Shown: in pieces, positions 1 through 8,330 of the stretch
Layout: each line of letters begins with the position of its first letter
Numbering within the stretch: position 1 is the stretch's first letter
DNA from: Chitinophagaceae bacterium
GTDB taxonomy: Bacteria; Bacteroidota; Bacteroidia; Chitinophagales; Chitinophagaceae
Assembly: GCA_023957155.1 (NCBI GenBank)
Contig: JAMLHK010000016.1
Location: 1 to 64,000, forward strand
Direction of reading: 5' to 3'
Length of the DNA: 64,000 nucleotides
Notes under the pieces: model-generated
What the model saw: the letters and a program-made list of their open reading frames with translations, nothing else
The model's database searches: none
Told to the model about the DNA's origin: nothing
Position numbers and translations under genes: made by a program

Positions 1-27
1 ACAAAGACATTATAAATCATCAAACAA

Positions 28-909
28 ATGAACGATTTAACAGTAACAATAAATCAACAAATCGAATTTAACCAAGGTAAAAATTTTTTCTATAAAGATC
101 TTGATGCACTTCAATTTACTAACGAAACAGTTAATGCTATTTCACATATTAATATACTGTCACCAAGTGTGGAACAATTCCTCATTGATTATACGACCAA
201 TAAAGCTATTGAAGAATTTTGTAGAGTAAATCAATATTATTCGTTCGATTCTAAATCAAGAAATGAGTTAAGAAAAATATATGCTGAACTTTTGGAATGT
301 ATTCAAACAAAATCAAATTCAAGTGAAGAGATTTCAAAAACTCATTACAGGAAATTAAAACAATGGATTATAAACAATAATCCTTTTGCTGAGAGAATTT
401 ATAAAGGCAAAAAACAGCAAGTTGATATAGTTACTTGCTCGCAATACAATCCTGCCTTACAAATAAAACTTTTGAAAATAAATCTAACTACCTTAAACCA
501 ACCTATTTTAGACATTGGCTGTGGAAAAGACAGCTTTTTAGTTAATTATCTCGCAGAAAAAGGCATTGATGTCTTTGGAATCGATAGATTCAAATTTACC
601 TCTTTTAATTTAATCACTTCTGATTGGCTTGAATATGATTATGGTGAAAAAAAATGGGGGACAATTATCAGTAACTTAGGTTTTACAAATCACTTTCAAC
701 ATCATAATTTAAGAATTGACGGAAAGTATATTGAATATGCGGAAATATATATGAAAATTTTACGCTCCTTAAAAGTAGGAGGGCAATTTCATTATGCTCC
801 GGATTTACCTTTTATTGAAAAATATCTTGACAGTAAACAGTTTTCTATAAATAAATACGACATTAACAAAACAGACTATAAAACTACTGTTATAAAACGT
901 TTAGAATGA
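28..909 (+). CDS. Class I SAM-dependent methyltransferase (cassette 1)
   Basis: A 293-residue protein. The C-terminal half carries a class I methyltransferase motif I, ILDIGCGKD, at residues 160-168, followed by an acidic/hydrophobic strand (GIDRF, about 184-188) as expected for an SAM-binding Rossmann fold. The first 150 residues are helical, charged and not recognised. The substrate cannot be told from sequence. The gene ends 8 bases before the R'' arm of attC-like site 1, so it is the cargo of the first cassette; that cassette's left border lies outside the window. The start ATG is the first in frame. The family is clear from motif I; the function is open. Confidence 0.75.
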   Translation: MNDLTVTINQQIEFNQGKNFFYKDLDALQFTNETVNAISHINILSPSVEQFLIDYTTNKAIEEFCRVNQYYSFDSKSRNELRKIYAELLECIQTKSNSSEEISKTHYRKLKQWIINNNPFAERIYKGKKQQVDIVTCSQYNPALQIKLLKINLTTLNQPILDIGCGKDSFLVNYLAEKGIDVFGIDRFKFTSFNLITSDWLEYDYGEKKWGTIISNLGFTNHFQHHNLRIDGKYIEYAEIYMKILRSLKVGGQFHYAPDLPFIEKYLDSKQFSINKYDINKTDYKTTVIKRLE

Positions 910-917
910 ATGTACGA

Positions 918-1052
918 ACGCACAACATCGTATTTGCAATAGGCGGGCTGACGGCTTCGTATCAACGGAAGTGCAAAATTCAACATTTGTTCTTCGTATC
1001 AGCGTTAGTGCTAAAAATCCCGCCCATCGCCAATACGCGGCTCGTTACAGGC
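918..1052 (+). other. attC-like recombination site 1
   Basis: A palindromic site of 135 bp. The left arm ends in AAC at 924-926; the right arm begins with GTT at 1044-1046. The inner arms pair imperfectly (GTATTTGCAATAGGCGGG against CCCGCCCATCGCCAATAC). It is the short class and nearly identical to site 4. GTTACAGGC (1044-1052) is the exact reverse complement of GCCTGTAAC at the next site (2807-2815). Confidence 0.8.
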
Positions 1053-1210
1053 AATATTACGACCGACCGTACTAAAAGAAAAAGTTCGTATATTTGCAAA
1101 ACACAAAAACTTAAACAACTCGAAATGTAAAATATAATTTCTTTCAGACAAATCAGAACAACAACCGCAAAGCGGTCGCTGTATTGTTTCATCTTTTAAA
1201 GAAAGGAATT

Positions 1211-2797
1211 ATGCTTACTTTACAAAACATTTCATATACACATACAAACAAAGATTTACTGTTTAGCGACATCAATCTGACAGTAAACAATCACGAAAAA
1301 ACTGCGTTAATCGGTAACAACGGAGTTGGAAAATCTACTTTGCTCAAAATTATCGCAAACGAACTTCAACCAACAAACGGACAAATAAGCGTTGATAACG
1401 AACCATATTATGTTCCGCAGATTTTCGGACAATTCAATCATTTGACCATTGCACAAGCGTTGCAAATTGAAGACAAATTGAACGCTTTGCAAGAGATTTT
1501 GAACGGAAATACAAGCGAAGAAAATTTCAATTTGCTCAATGACGATTGGGCTATCGAAGACCGTTGCAACGAAGCGTTAAACTATTGGCAACTCAACAAT
1601 TTTGACTTATCGCAAAAAATGGAAGCGTTGAGTGGCGGACAAAAAACAAAAGTTTTTCTTGCAGGAATTTCCATTCATCAACCCGAATTGGTTTTATTGG
1701 ACGAGCCAAGCAATCATTTAGATATTGTCAGCCGACAACTTTTGTATGACTTTGTTCAAACCACAAAAAGCACTTTAATAATCGTGAGCCACGACAGAAA
1801 ATTACTTAATATTATGAATAACGTTTGCGAATTGAGCAAATACGGAATTAAAGTTTATGGTGGTAATTACGACTTTTATAAAGAACAAAAGCAAATAGAA
1901 AACAACGCTTTGAGCCAAGACATTCAAAGCAAAGAAAAAGCGTTGCGAAAAGCGAAAGAAAAAGAAAGAGAAACTTTGGAGCGACAACAAAAATTGGACA
2001 GTCGTGGCAAAGGCAAACAAGAAAAATCGGGCGTTGCTCGAATAATGATGAACACTTTGCGAAATAATGCGGAAAACAGCACTTCAAAATTGAAAAGTGT
2101 TCACGCAGAAAAAATCGGAGGACTTTCGCAAGACTTACAAGAACTTCGTTCTTCTCTACCCGACATTGATAAAATGAAATTTGGCTTTGATAATTCAGAT
2201 TTGCATAAAGGGAAAATTCTGTTCACAGCAACAGACATCAACTTTGGCTATGGCAACAAGCCACTTTGGAAAGACAAACTAAATTTTCAAATTACAAGTG
2301 GGGAACGCATTGTTTTGAAAGGAAAAAACGGTTCAGGAAAAACAACTTTAATTAACTTGATTTTAGGAAATTTAGAACCGCAATCAGGAACAATTTACCG
2401 AGCAAACAATAAATCGGTTTATATTGACCAAGATTATTCTTTGCTCGACAACACGTTGAAAGTTTACGAACAAGCCCAACAATTTAACACTTCGGCATTG
2501 CAAGAACACGAAGTCAAAATTCGATTAAATCGTTTTTTGTTTGCCAAAGACGATTGGGATAAACCTTGCATCTCATTGAGTGGTGGAGAAAGAATGCGTT
2601 TGTTATTGTGTTGCTTGACTATTAACAGCAAATCGCCCGACATTATTATCCTTGACGAACCAACTAACAATTTGGATATTCAGAATGTTGAGATTTTGAC
2701 AACAGCCATAAATGAATATCAAGGAACACTAATTGTTGTATCGCACGATGAAACATTTTTGGAGCAGATAAATATAGAACGAACGATTGAACTCTGA
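1211..2797 (+). CDS. ABC-F family ATPase (cassette 2)
   Basis: A 528-residue soluble protein with two ABC ATPase domains and no membrane segment, the ABC-F layout. Domain 1: Walker A GNNGVGKST (35-43), signature LSGGQ (140-144), Walker B and DEPSNHLD (164-171). Domain 2: GKNGSGKTT (371-379), LSGGE (456-460), DEPTNNLD (482-489). A charged, coiled linker lies between them (about 225-325). ABC-F proteins act on the ribosome; some protect it from antibiotics and others are translation factors. Carriage on a gene cassette makes a resistance role plausible, but nothing in the sequence proves it. The ATG at 1211 is preferred over an upstream in-frame codon because the protein then begins with the usual first beta strand of an ABC domain (MLTLQNIS). 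Confidence 0.88.
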   Translation: MLTLQNISYTHTNKDLLFSDINLTVNNHEKTALIGNNGVGKSTLLKIIANELQPTNGQISVDNEPYYVPQIFGQFNHLTIAQALQIEDKLNALQEILNGNTSEENFNLLNDDWAIEDRCNEALNYWQLNNFDLSQKMEALSGGQKTKVFLAGISIHQPELVLLDEPSNHLDIVSRQLLYDFVQTTKSTLIIVSHDRKLLNIMNNVCELSKYGIKVYGGNYDFYKEQKQIENNALSQDIQSKEKALRKAKEKERETLERQQKLDSRGKGKQEKSGVARIMMNTLRNNAENSTSKLKSVHAEKIGGLSQDLQELRSSLPDIDKMKFGFDNSDLHKGKILFTATDINFGYGNKPLWKDKLNFQITSGERIVLKGKNGSGKTTLINLILGNLEPQSGTIYRANNKSVYIDQDYSLLDNTLKVYEQAQQFNTSALQEHEVKIRLNRFLFAKDDWDKPCISLSGGERMRLLLCCLTINSKSPDIIILDEPTNNLDIQNVEILTTAINEYQGTLIVVSHDETFLEQINIERTIEL

Positions 2798-2806
2798 AAA
2801 AATACT

Positions 2807-3004
2807 GCCTGTAACAAGGGTTTTGCAAAATGGCGGAGTTTCGTCTAAGTTGAAAATTCCGTCTTCGTAAACCGCAAAAGCCAATTTTATTGGCTTTTTT
2901 TCATAATTTAGCAAATAGAAATTGGCTTTTGCTACGTGTCGTCTAAATCGAAACTTCCGTCTTCGATTTTCCGCCACTTCGCAAAGCCCCAAACCGTTAG
3001 CAGC
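2807..3004 (+). other. attC-like recombination site 2
   Basis: A palindromic site of 198 bp between GCCTGTAAC (2807-2815) and GTTAGCAGC (2996-3004). Outer arms pair: GGGTTTTGCAAAATGGCGGA against TCCGCCACTTCGCAAAGCCC. The loop has a 26-bp imperfect direct repeat (from about 2831 and 2940) and a terminator hairpin. GTTAGCAGC is the exact reverse complement of the left arm of site 3. Confidence 0.8.
2876..2901 (+). terminator. Intrinsic terminator inside attC-like site 2
   Basis: A perfect 10-bp stem AAAAGCCAAT / ATTGGCTTTT with a TTT loop, and a run of seven T starting within the right arm. It sits in the loop of site 2, just after the ABC-F gene. A second copy of the right arm (AAATTGGCTTTTGC, about 2918-2931) could form an alternative, longer stem. 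Confidence 0.7.
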
Positions 3005-3010
3005 AACACT

Positions 3011-3634
3011 ATGAGGCAACTCGCAATCACACTACTTACCTTTTGGACAATTTCTGTTTATGGACAGGACTATCCGTTTGCTAAGACATTCATTGACGGA
3101 ACTATTATTTTAAAGGACTCAACTCAACTTAAAGGACAACTGAAATGGTATCCTCACCAAAATGAGAAATTAAAATTTAGAGTAAGCGAAAATGCCGAAA
3201 TAAAAAAATACTCACCAGAGGACTTAATTAGTTTTACAACCGACACGTTAAAATTTGTTTCACTCTTTGACCTTGAAGTATATTCAGACAACTACGCATT
3301 GTTGGGCAAGACATCAAAAATCAAACACACATTTGGACAATTGCTTGACAGTGGCAGCTTCAACATCTATTTTGTTTTAATAACAGGTGTTGATGCAATA
3401 AGCGGCGCAATTCAACCATATCCGAATTTTTACTTTGAAAAAAAGGTTGGCAATAATTATGTATCAGCAGCTTATCCGTTTGCTATGAGAATGAAGGAAA
3501 AAAAATATGAGAAAGCCAAGGACAACCTATACACATTCTTCAAGGACTATCCTCAAATAATTGAAAAGATTAAATCTTATAAAAAACAGGATGACTTTTT
3601 TGAAATTATAGACCTAATGAAGAAAGAAAACTGA
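3011..3634 (+). CDS. Secreted protein of unknown function (cassette 3)
   Basis: A 207-residue protein not recognised as any family. Residues 1-18 form a signal peptide ending in VYGQ, so the product is probably exported to the periplasm or outer membrane. The mature part is beta-rich (repeated ILKDSTQLKGQLKWY-like strands) with a helical lysine-rich C-terminus. The ATG at 3011 lies only 6 bases after the cassette border GTTAGCAGC and gives an N-terminus that starts directly with the signal peptide; upstream in-frame codons would lie inside the recombination site. Confidence 0.65.
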   Translation: MRQLAITLLTFWTISVYGQDYPFAKTFIDGTIILKDSTQLKGQLKWYPHQNEKLKFRVSENAEIKKYSPEDLISFTTDTLKFVSLFDLEVYSDNYALLGKTSKIKHTFGQLLDSGSFNIYFVLITGVDAISGAIQPYPNFYFEKKVGNNYVSAAYPFAMRMKEKKYEKAKDNLYTFFKDYPQIIEKIKSYKKQDDFFEIIDLMKKEN

Positions 3635-3647
3635 CAGACAAGTGTAT

Positions 3648-3848
3648 GCTGCTAACATTGGGTTTGCAGCTATGCCGGCTGGACGAAAAAAAGTCAACAT
3701 TGGGTTCGCTGTTGGGCCGTAGCCCCGGCCGGACGTTCGCGGTTCAGCTTTTGTATTTATCTTCGGCTTGGGTTCGCTATTGTGCAGACGTTCCGGGCAG
3801 ACGGATCACGGAATTCCGGCACAGCAGCAAGCCCTATTCGTTAGCGGT
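3648..3848 (+). other. attC-like recombination site 3
   Basis: A palindromic site of 201 bp between GCTGCTAAC (3648-3656) and GTTAGCGGT (3840-3848). Arms pair: GGGTTTGCAGCTATGCCGG against CCGGCACAGCAGCAAGCCC. The loop holds three copies of a CCGGSYRGACG-like word. The right end is the exact reverse complement of ACCGCTAAC at site 4. Confidence 0.8.
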
Positions 3849-3899
3849 TATGGTCGGACAACGCACAGACCGAAAGTAAAAACAGTAAACGACAAGACA

Positions 3900-4412
3900 A
3901 TGAGCAACGAAATATTATTTACTGAAAGACAGAAATTCAAACAATGGTGGTTATGGTTAATATTGTTAGGTATTAACGGACTTTTTTTGTTTGGCGTTTT
4001 CAAACAAGTGGTAGGTGGACAACAATTTGGCGACAAACCAATGAGTAACGTAGGACTATTAATAGTGACAGGATTTACAATTATCTTGACAATTTTGTTT
4101 GTAAACTTTCGTCTTGACACAACAATCAAGAAAGATGGAATTTATGTTCGCTTTTTCCCATTTCATTTAAAGACGAAACATTACACTTGGGACAGTTTGA
4201 CAAAATCATTCGTTAGACAATATTCACCGCTGACAGAATACGGTGGTTGGGGTTTACGACTTGGACTTTTTGGAAAAGGGACTGCATTTAATGTTTCGGG
4301 CGACAAAGGACTACAACTTGAATTTACGAACAACAAAAAATTGCTCATCGGGACGAACAAACCAGACGAACTGACTGAAACGCTAAACAAAATTGGACAA
4401 CTAAAACAATGA
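3900..4412 (+). CDS. Small membrane protein of unknown function (cassette 4)
   Basis: A 170-residue protein with two membrane segments (about residues 16-36 and 50-70), followed by a soluble C-terminal domain rich in beta strands (a GGWGLRLGLFGKG-type stretch and GLQLEFTNNKKLLIGT). The hairpin-plus-beta layout resembles small membrane PH-like proteins, but I cannot name the family. The start ATG at 3900 follows the cassette border by about 50 bases. The stop is 14 bases before the left arm of site 4. Confidence 0.6.
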   Translation: MSNEILFTERQKFKQWWLWLILLGINGLFLFGVFKQVVGGQQFGDKPMSNVGLLIVTGFTIILTILFVNFRLDTTIKKDGIYVRFFPFHLKTKHYTWDSLTKSFVRQYSPLTEYGGWGLRLGLFGKGTAFNVSGDKGLQLEFTNNKKLLIGTNKPDELTETLNKIGQLKQ

Positions 4413-4426
4413 TAAGAATGCCACAA

Positions 4427-4562
4427 ACCGCTAACATCGTATTGGCAATAGGCGGGCTGAACGGCGTCGTACCAACGGAAGTGCAAAATTCAACATTTGT
4501 GCTTCGTATCAGCGTTAGTGCTAAAAATCCCGCCCATCGCCAATACGCGGACCGTTATGCGT
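4427..4562 (+). other. attC-like recombination site 4
   Basis: A short-class site of 136 bp between ACCGCTAAC (4427-4435) and GTTATGCGT (4554-4562). It is nearly identical to site 1, with only about ten differences outside the terminal boxes. Its right end is the exact reverse complement of ACGCATAAC at site 5, almost 5 kb downstream, which defines the whole restriction-modification block as one cassette. Confidence 0.8.
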
Positions 4563-4663
4563 CACCCTGCGACAGTCCTTTAATCGGCGGACAGTTGACA
4601 TTTTGGGCGACAGTATTTCAAATTTGTTTTAATAGCTCTGCTTCTTTGCCGACACACATTTTA

Positions 4664-4714
4664 GCACATTTGCAGGCACACAAACCTTGATACCAAGCCA
4701 ACCTTGGAAAAGAG
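4664..4714 (+). repeat. Hairpin element A left of the restriction-modification genes
   Basis: A hairpin-forming element: TTTTAGC (before 4665) pairs with GCTAAAA (4713-4719), and the inner bases also pair imperfectly. It shares GCACATTTGCA-GGCACACAAA and AACCTTG-AAAAG with element B at 9271-9325, on the other side of the four genes. The rest of 4563-4864 holds no gene; it contains this element and the regulatory sites just before the regulator gene. Confidence 0.5.
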
Positions 4715-4776
4715 CTAAAATTTTGCCAACGCACAAACAGCCCGCCTCCTTAAAGACGAGTTATTAACATTTTTAT

Positions 4777-4866
4777 TGTATCCTTACATTTTTTTTGTTT
4801 ATTCAACATAAAATACTCGATATTTGCTTAATTCTTTCATTGTAAGAATACATTTTTTTTGTTTAT
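4777..4866 (+). promoter_or_regulatory. Putative operator pair and promoter of the R-M operon
   Basis: Two near-palindromic 12-mers, TGTATCCTTACA (4777-4788) and TGTAAGAATACA (4841-4852); the reverse complement of the second differs from the first by one base. Each overlaps an identical 17-bp direct repeat (ACATTTTTTTTGTTTAT at 4786-4802 and 4850-4866). The second ends on the start codon of the regulator. Between them lies a Bacteroidota-like -7 word (GATATTTG, about 4819). The arrangement suggests binding by the HTH protein encoded immediately downstream, but this is inference. Confidence 0.5.
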
Positions 4867-6082
4867 GCCTGAAAAGAACAGCAAACATCAAGATATTAAT
4901 TCGTTGCTAAACGATATTTTAAGACCTGACAAACCAGGACTAAAAGAACTTTTTGATAAAAAGATTTCTGAATTAAAAATTACTTCAACAAGCGTTTTAG
5001 AGATTCTCAATATTCAGCATCGGACTTTAAAAGGAATATTAGATGGTACACAAAAGGTTGTTGATGTTACTAACCTCATTAAGATTGCAAACTTCCTTCA
5101 ACTGCCAAAGGAAGACGTAATTAAAATGTACATTGACTCTTTAGAAAAAAACTATACAGAAAGCATTGTACCACCTGAAAAGATAAAGTTCATACAAGAA
5201 AATTTTGACTTGGCTGCATTGAAAAAAGCAGGGTTTATTGATTCTTTGACAGACTTTGAAAAGATTGATTCAAAAATCACTTCATTCCTTGGGCTAAAGT
5301 CTATTTATGAATATAAGAGACCAAATATTAAACCTGCGTTTAGTGCAGGATTAGTGAAGCCAAAAAACGAATTGACACGTTCTTTATGGATTCAATCTGC
5401 AATAACTTACTTCGAAGATATAGATAATCCATACGAATATAATAGGAAAGCATTAATTGAATACTTCCCTAATATAAGGTGGCATTCTACAAATGTTGAA
5501 TTTGGTTTACTTACTATAATAAAAGACTTATTCAAACTTGGTGTTACAATAATTTATCAATCTCCATTACCGTCTTTACATCTTCGAGGAGCAACATTTG
5601 CTGTAAACGACAAACCTTGTATTGTATTGACAAACTATGTTGGTTTCTATGGCACTTTATGGTTTGCTTTAATTCACGAACTTTTTCATGTTCTCTTCGA
5701 TTGGGAAGAGATACGAACAAATATGTATCACTTATCTGATGACGAAGATAATGAGTTGATAGTACAGGAGAAAGAAAATGAAGCAAATCAATTTGCCCGT
5801 GAGTATTTGTTCCCACAAGAGAAAATGAAGCAAATAAAACACAATTTAAACAATCCATATTTTGTCAGTGAGTTTGCAAAGAACAACCAGGTGCATCCAA
5901 GCATTATCTATGTGTTTAATGCTTTTGACAGCAGTAAAACGAACAGAATGCCGTGGGCAAGAGCAAGAAAAAATGAACCAGCAGAATTGTCGAAGTGTAT
6001 CTCTCACTTAGAAAACCCATGGAGCAACTCAATGCCAATTAATGAAATTGTAAAAAATAAAAAATTAGAAATCTATAATTAA
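4865..6082 (+). CDS. HTH / ImmA-IrrE family metallopeptidase regulator (R-M cassette)
   Basis: A 405-residue protein. Residues about 35-85 look like a helix-turn-helix of the XRE/antitoxin kind. The second half contains the zinc protease motif HELFH (271-275) with a downstream acidic helix (ENEANQFAREY, 304-313) supplying the expected third ligand, typical of ImmA/IrrE peptidases. Such proteins cleave repressors or act as regulators near mobile elements and R-M systems. Here it is first in a four-gene run with gaps of 5 and 26 bases and then an overlap, so it is the likely controller of the system. ATG at 4865 is chosen; a TTG two codons upstream is also in frame. The operator-like repeats lie directly before it. 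Confidence 0.75.
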   Translation: MPEKNSKHQDINSLLNDILRPDKPGLKELFDKKISELKITSTSVLEILNIQHRTLKGILDGTQKVVDVTNLIKIANFLQLPKEDVIKMYIDSLEKNYTESIVPPEKIKFIQENFDLAALKKAGFIDSLTDFEKIDSKITSFLGLKSIYEYKRPNIKPAFSAGLVKPKNELTRSLWIQSAITYFEDIDNPYEYNRKALIEYFPNIRWHSTNVEFGLLTIIKDLFKLGVTIIYQSPLPSLHLRGATFAVNDKPCIVLTNYVGFYGTLWFALIHELFHVLFDWEEIRTNMYHLSDDEDNELIVQEKENEANQFAREYLFPQEKMKQIKHNLNNPYFVSEFAKNNQVHPSIIYVFNAFDSSKTNRMPWARARKNEPAELSKCISHLENPWSNSMPINEIVKNKKLEIYN

Positions 6083-6087
6083 TAACT

Positions 6088-6702
6088 ATGAAAGACAAAA
6101 AAAATCAAAAACAACTTTCAATAAAGTTAGTAGAGAAACGGCAAGCTGCCGAACAAGGAAAACAGCAATTAATTGAATTGCTTTTACAGGGTCCCGAAAA
6201 CAGAGTTCAGCAAAAATATTCTGACAGAAACCTTGACAGAGAAAATGAAATAATTGAACTTCTCGGAGGTCGTCAAGTTACCATACGACAAATCAAAGAC
6301 ATCATTGCAAAGTGTGAACAGGAATATGTGCCACAATTTCCACCAGTCTTTTACTCAGAAATAGACAGATTAAATAATTGGCAGCGTCCGAAAGAAAAGC
6401 AGCATGAAAAACCTCCAATCGTTGGCAGGTGGACAAAACAAATAATCTATGGACGATTTCCAAAAGAAGTATTACCCGTACTTGAGCAACTTAATCCATA
6501 CATAGGTTTTGGTATCAGGCTATACAAACATTTTCAGTGGCTAACCCCTGAAGGAAAGAATCAATTACAAGAATTTATTGCAGAAGCAATTGAAGTAATG
6601 CAATCTTCAAGTACATGGTATGAGTTCAGAGTAAAATATGCACGACAATACGGAGTACCTTTCCAGCTTAGTGTTTTTGAAGATAACGACAACATTAAAT
6701 AA
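6088..6702 (+). CDS. P63C domain protein (R-M cassette)
   Basis: A 204-residue protein whose residues about 109-185 match the P63C family pattern as I know it: PPIVGRWTKQIIYGRF, then NP, then the hallmark HFQWLT (148-153), then a helix with MQSSSTWYEF. P63C is a domain of unknown function found on phage and mobile DNA, sometimes next to DNA-modification genes. The N-terminal 80 residues are charged and helical. It sits 5 bases after the ImmA/IrrE gene and 26 bases before the methyltransferase, so it is co-transcribed and probably serves the R-M system. The family call rests on motif memory only. Confidence 0.6.
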   Translation: MKDKKNQKQLSIKLVEKRQAAEQGKQQLIELLLQGPENRVQQKYSDRNLDRENEIIELLGGRQVTIRQIKDIIAKCEQEYVPQFPPVFYSEIDRLNNWQRPKEKQHEKPPIVGRWTKQIIYGRFPKEVLPVLEQLNPYIGFGIRLYKHFQWLTPEGKNQLQEFIAEAIEVMQSSSTWYEFRVKYARQYGVPFQLSVFEDNDNIK

Positions 6703-6728
6703 TTCAAATAGACATTAAATTTAGTAGA

Positions 6729-8330
6729 TTGACAGCAGCGATAGACATAAAACCACTCACTAATGAGTTACCCAGCCACTTTGCCGACAGAGTTGGACAG
6801 TTTTATGCTAAAACTGTTACGACACAGCACAAGAAGGACAATGGACAATTTTTTACTCCGACAGAAATTGCTCATTTCATGGCAGGACTTTCCAAACAAA
6901 CAAAAGACAAATTCAAAATACTTGACCCTGGTTGTGGCACGGCAATTCTTTCATGTTCACTTATTGAGACACTTGCAAAAAAGAATGACACCCTAAAAGA
7001 AATCGAACTTCTTGTTTACGAGACCGACCAGGATATTTTGCCATATACACAAGCGACACTTGACTATTTAACCACGTGGCTAACGAAATATAAAATCAAG
7101 TTTAAATCAACACTTGAAACAAACGATTTTGTACTTGAAAATAAAGATTGCTTTCAAGTATCTGCAACACTTTTTTCGGAACCCCAAAATGCCATTTATG
7201 ACATTGTAATTTCCAATCCGCCATATTTCAAAATACCTAAAGAAGATAAACGGGCAACTGTAGCAAAATCTATTGTTTGGGGGCAACCAAATATTTATTC
7301 AATCTTTATGATGGTTGCAGCAAAGCTATTAAAAGAAGAAGGCGAACTCATATTTATTACGCCAAGAAGTTTTGCATCGGGTAATTATTTCAGAGCTTTT
7401 CGTGAGGCCTTCTTTCAGGAAATTGAAATAGAACATATTCATTTATTCGGTTCAAGAACTGACACATTTGACCGTGATAGCGTTCTGCAAGAAACTTTAA
7501 TCTTGAAAGGTAAAAAACAAAAACTAAACGGACGCTTGCCTTCAATACTTGTAACTCACTCTAATGGCATAAGAGACATTGAAAATTTCACTGAAAAGGT
7601 TTATAAAACTGGTGAACTGATTGACTTAAAGTCAAAAGAAAAAATTATTCACCTGCCGACAAATGAAACAGATGATAAAGTAATCAAACTGTTTAAATCA
7701 TGGTCAGGTAGTTTACGTCAGTATGATATTCAAATTTCAACAGGTCCTGTTGTTTCATTCAGAGCAACTCAATATTTGTTTGAGCAGTATCAAAATGGAA
7801 CAGTTTTTTTAGTTCCACTTTATCAGCTTATCAATACAGCCAAAATGCAATTTGAATGGCCTGTTATTAAAAGGAATAAACCTCAGTACATTCAACTGTG
7901 CGAAGAAACCAAATCGCTTTTGCTTCCAAATAAGAATTATGTTTTCCTACGCCGTTTTAGTGCAAAGGACGACAAGAGCAGGTTAGTTGCAACACCTTAT
8001 TTTGTTGACATTACCCAAGCAGAATATATCGGTGTGGAAAATCATCTCAATTACATTTACCGACCTAAAGGGCATCTCGAAAGAAATGAAATATTAGGAC
8101 TTGCTGCCTTGTTAAATAGTAATTTGTTTGATATATATTTCAGAACATTCAACGGCAATATAAATGTAAGTGCAACCGAATTAAGAGAAATGCCTTTACC
8201 CCCTTTAGAAGATATAAAACAAATTGGCAATCAAATAATACTACTAAACGACTTTTCACAATCAAAGGTTGATGAAATCATAACCAACTACTTTGATATA
8301 GAACATATATTCTCTTATGAGCAAAATTGA
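6729..8330 (+). CDS. N6-adenine DNA methyltransferase, BsuBI/PstI type
   Basis: A 533-residue modification enzyme. SAM-binding motif I is KILDPGCGTA (63-72) and the catalytic motif IV is NPPY (163-166), the order of gamma-class adenine methyltransferases. The N-terminal stretch GQFFTPTEIAHFMA (39-52) is typical of this class. Residues about 330-520 form the target-recognition part. It starts at a TTG, because the next in-frame ATG (residue 51) would remove the conserved N-terminal block. It overlaps the endonuclease gene by 14 bases. From the partner's family the expected target is CTGCAG, which would have to be tested. Confidence 0.85.
   Translation: MTAAIDIKPLTNELPSHFADRVGQFYAKTVTTQHKKDNGQFFTPTEIAHFMAGLSKQTKDKFKILDPGCGTAILSCSLIETLAKKNDTLKEIELLVYETDQDILPYTQATLDYLTTWLTKYKIKFKSTLETNDFVLENKDCFQVSATLFSEPQNAIYDIVISNPPYFKIPKEDKRATVAKSIVWGQPNIYSIFMMVAAKLLKEEGELIFITPRSFASGNYFRAFREAFFQEIEIEHIHLFGSRTDTFDRDSVLQETLILKGKKQKLNGRLPSILVTHSNGIRDIENFTEKVYKTGELIDLKSKEKIIHLPTNETDDKVIKLFKSWSGSLRQYDIQISTGPVVSFRATQYLFEQYQNGTVFLVPLYQLINTAKMQFEWPVIKRNKPQYIQLCEETKSLLLPNKNYVFLRRFSAKDDKSRLVATPYFVDITQAEYIGVENHLNYIYRPKGHLERNEILGLAALLNSNLFDIYFRTFNGNINVSATELREMPLPPLEDIKQIGNQIILLNDFSQSKVDEIITNYFDIEHIFSYEQN

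Noticed and set aside
906-1130. Open frame over attC-like site 1 (and similar ones over sites 3, 4 and 5)
   Set aside because: The translated sequence is the recombination palindrome itself; likeness between the frames at sites 1 and 4 reflects the DNA repeat, not a protein.
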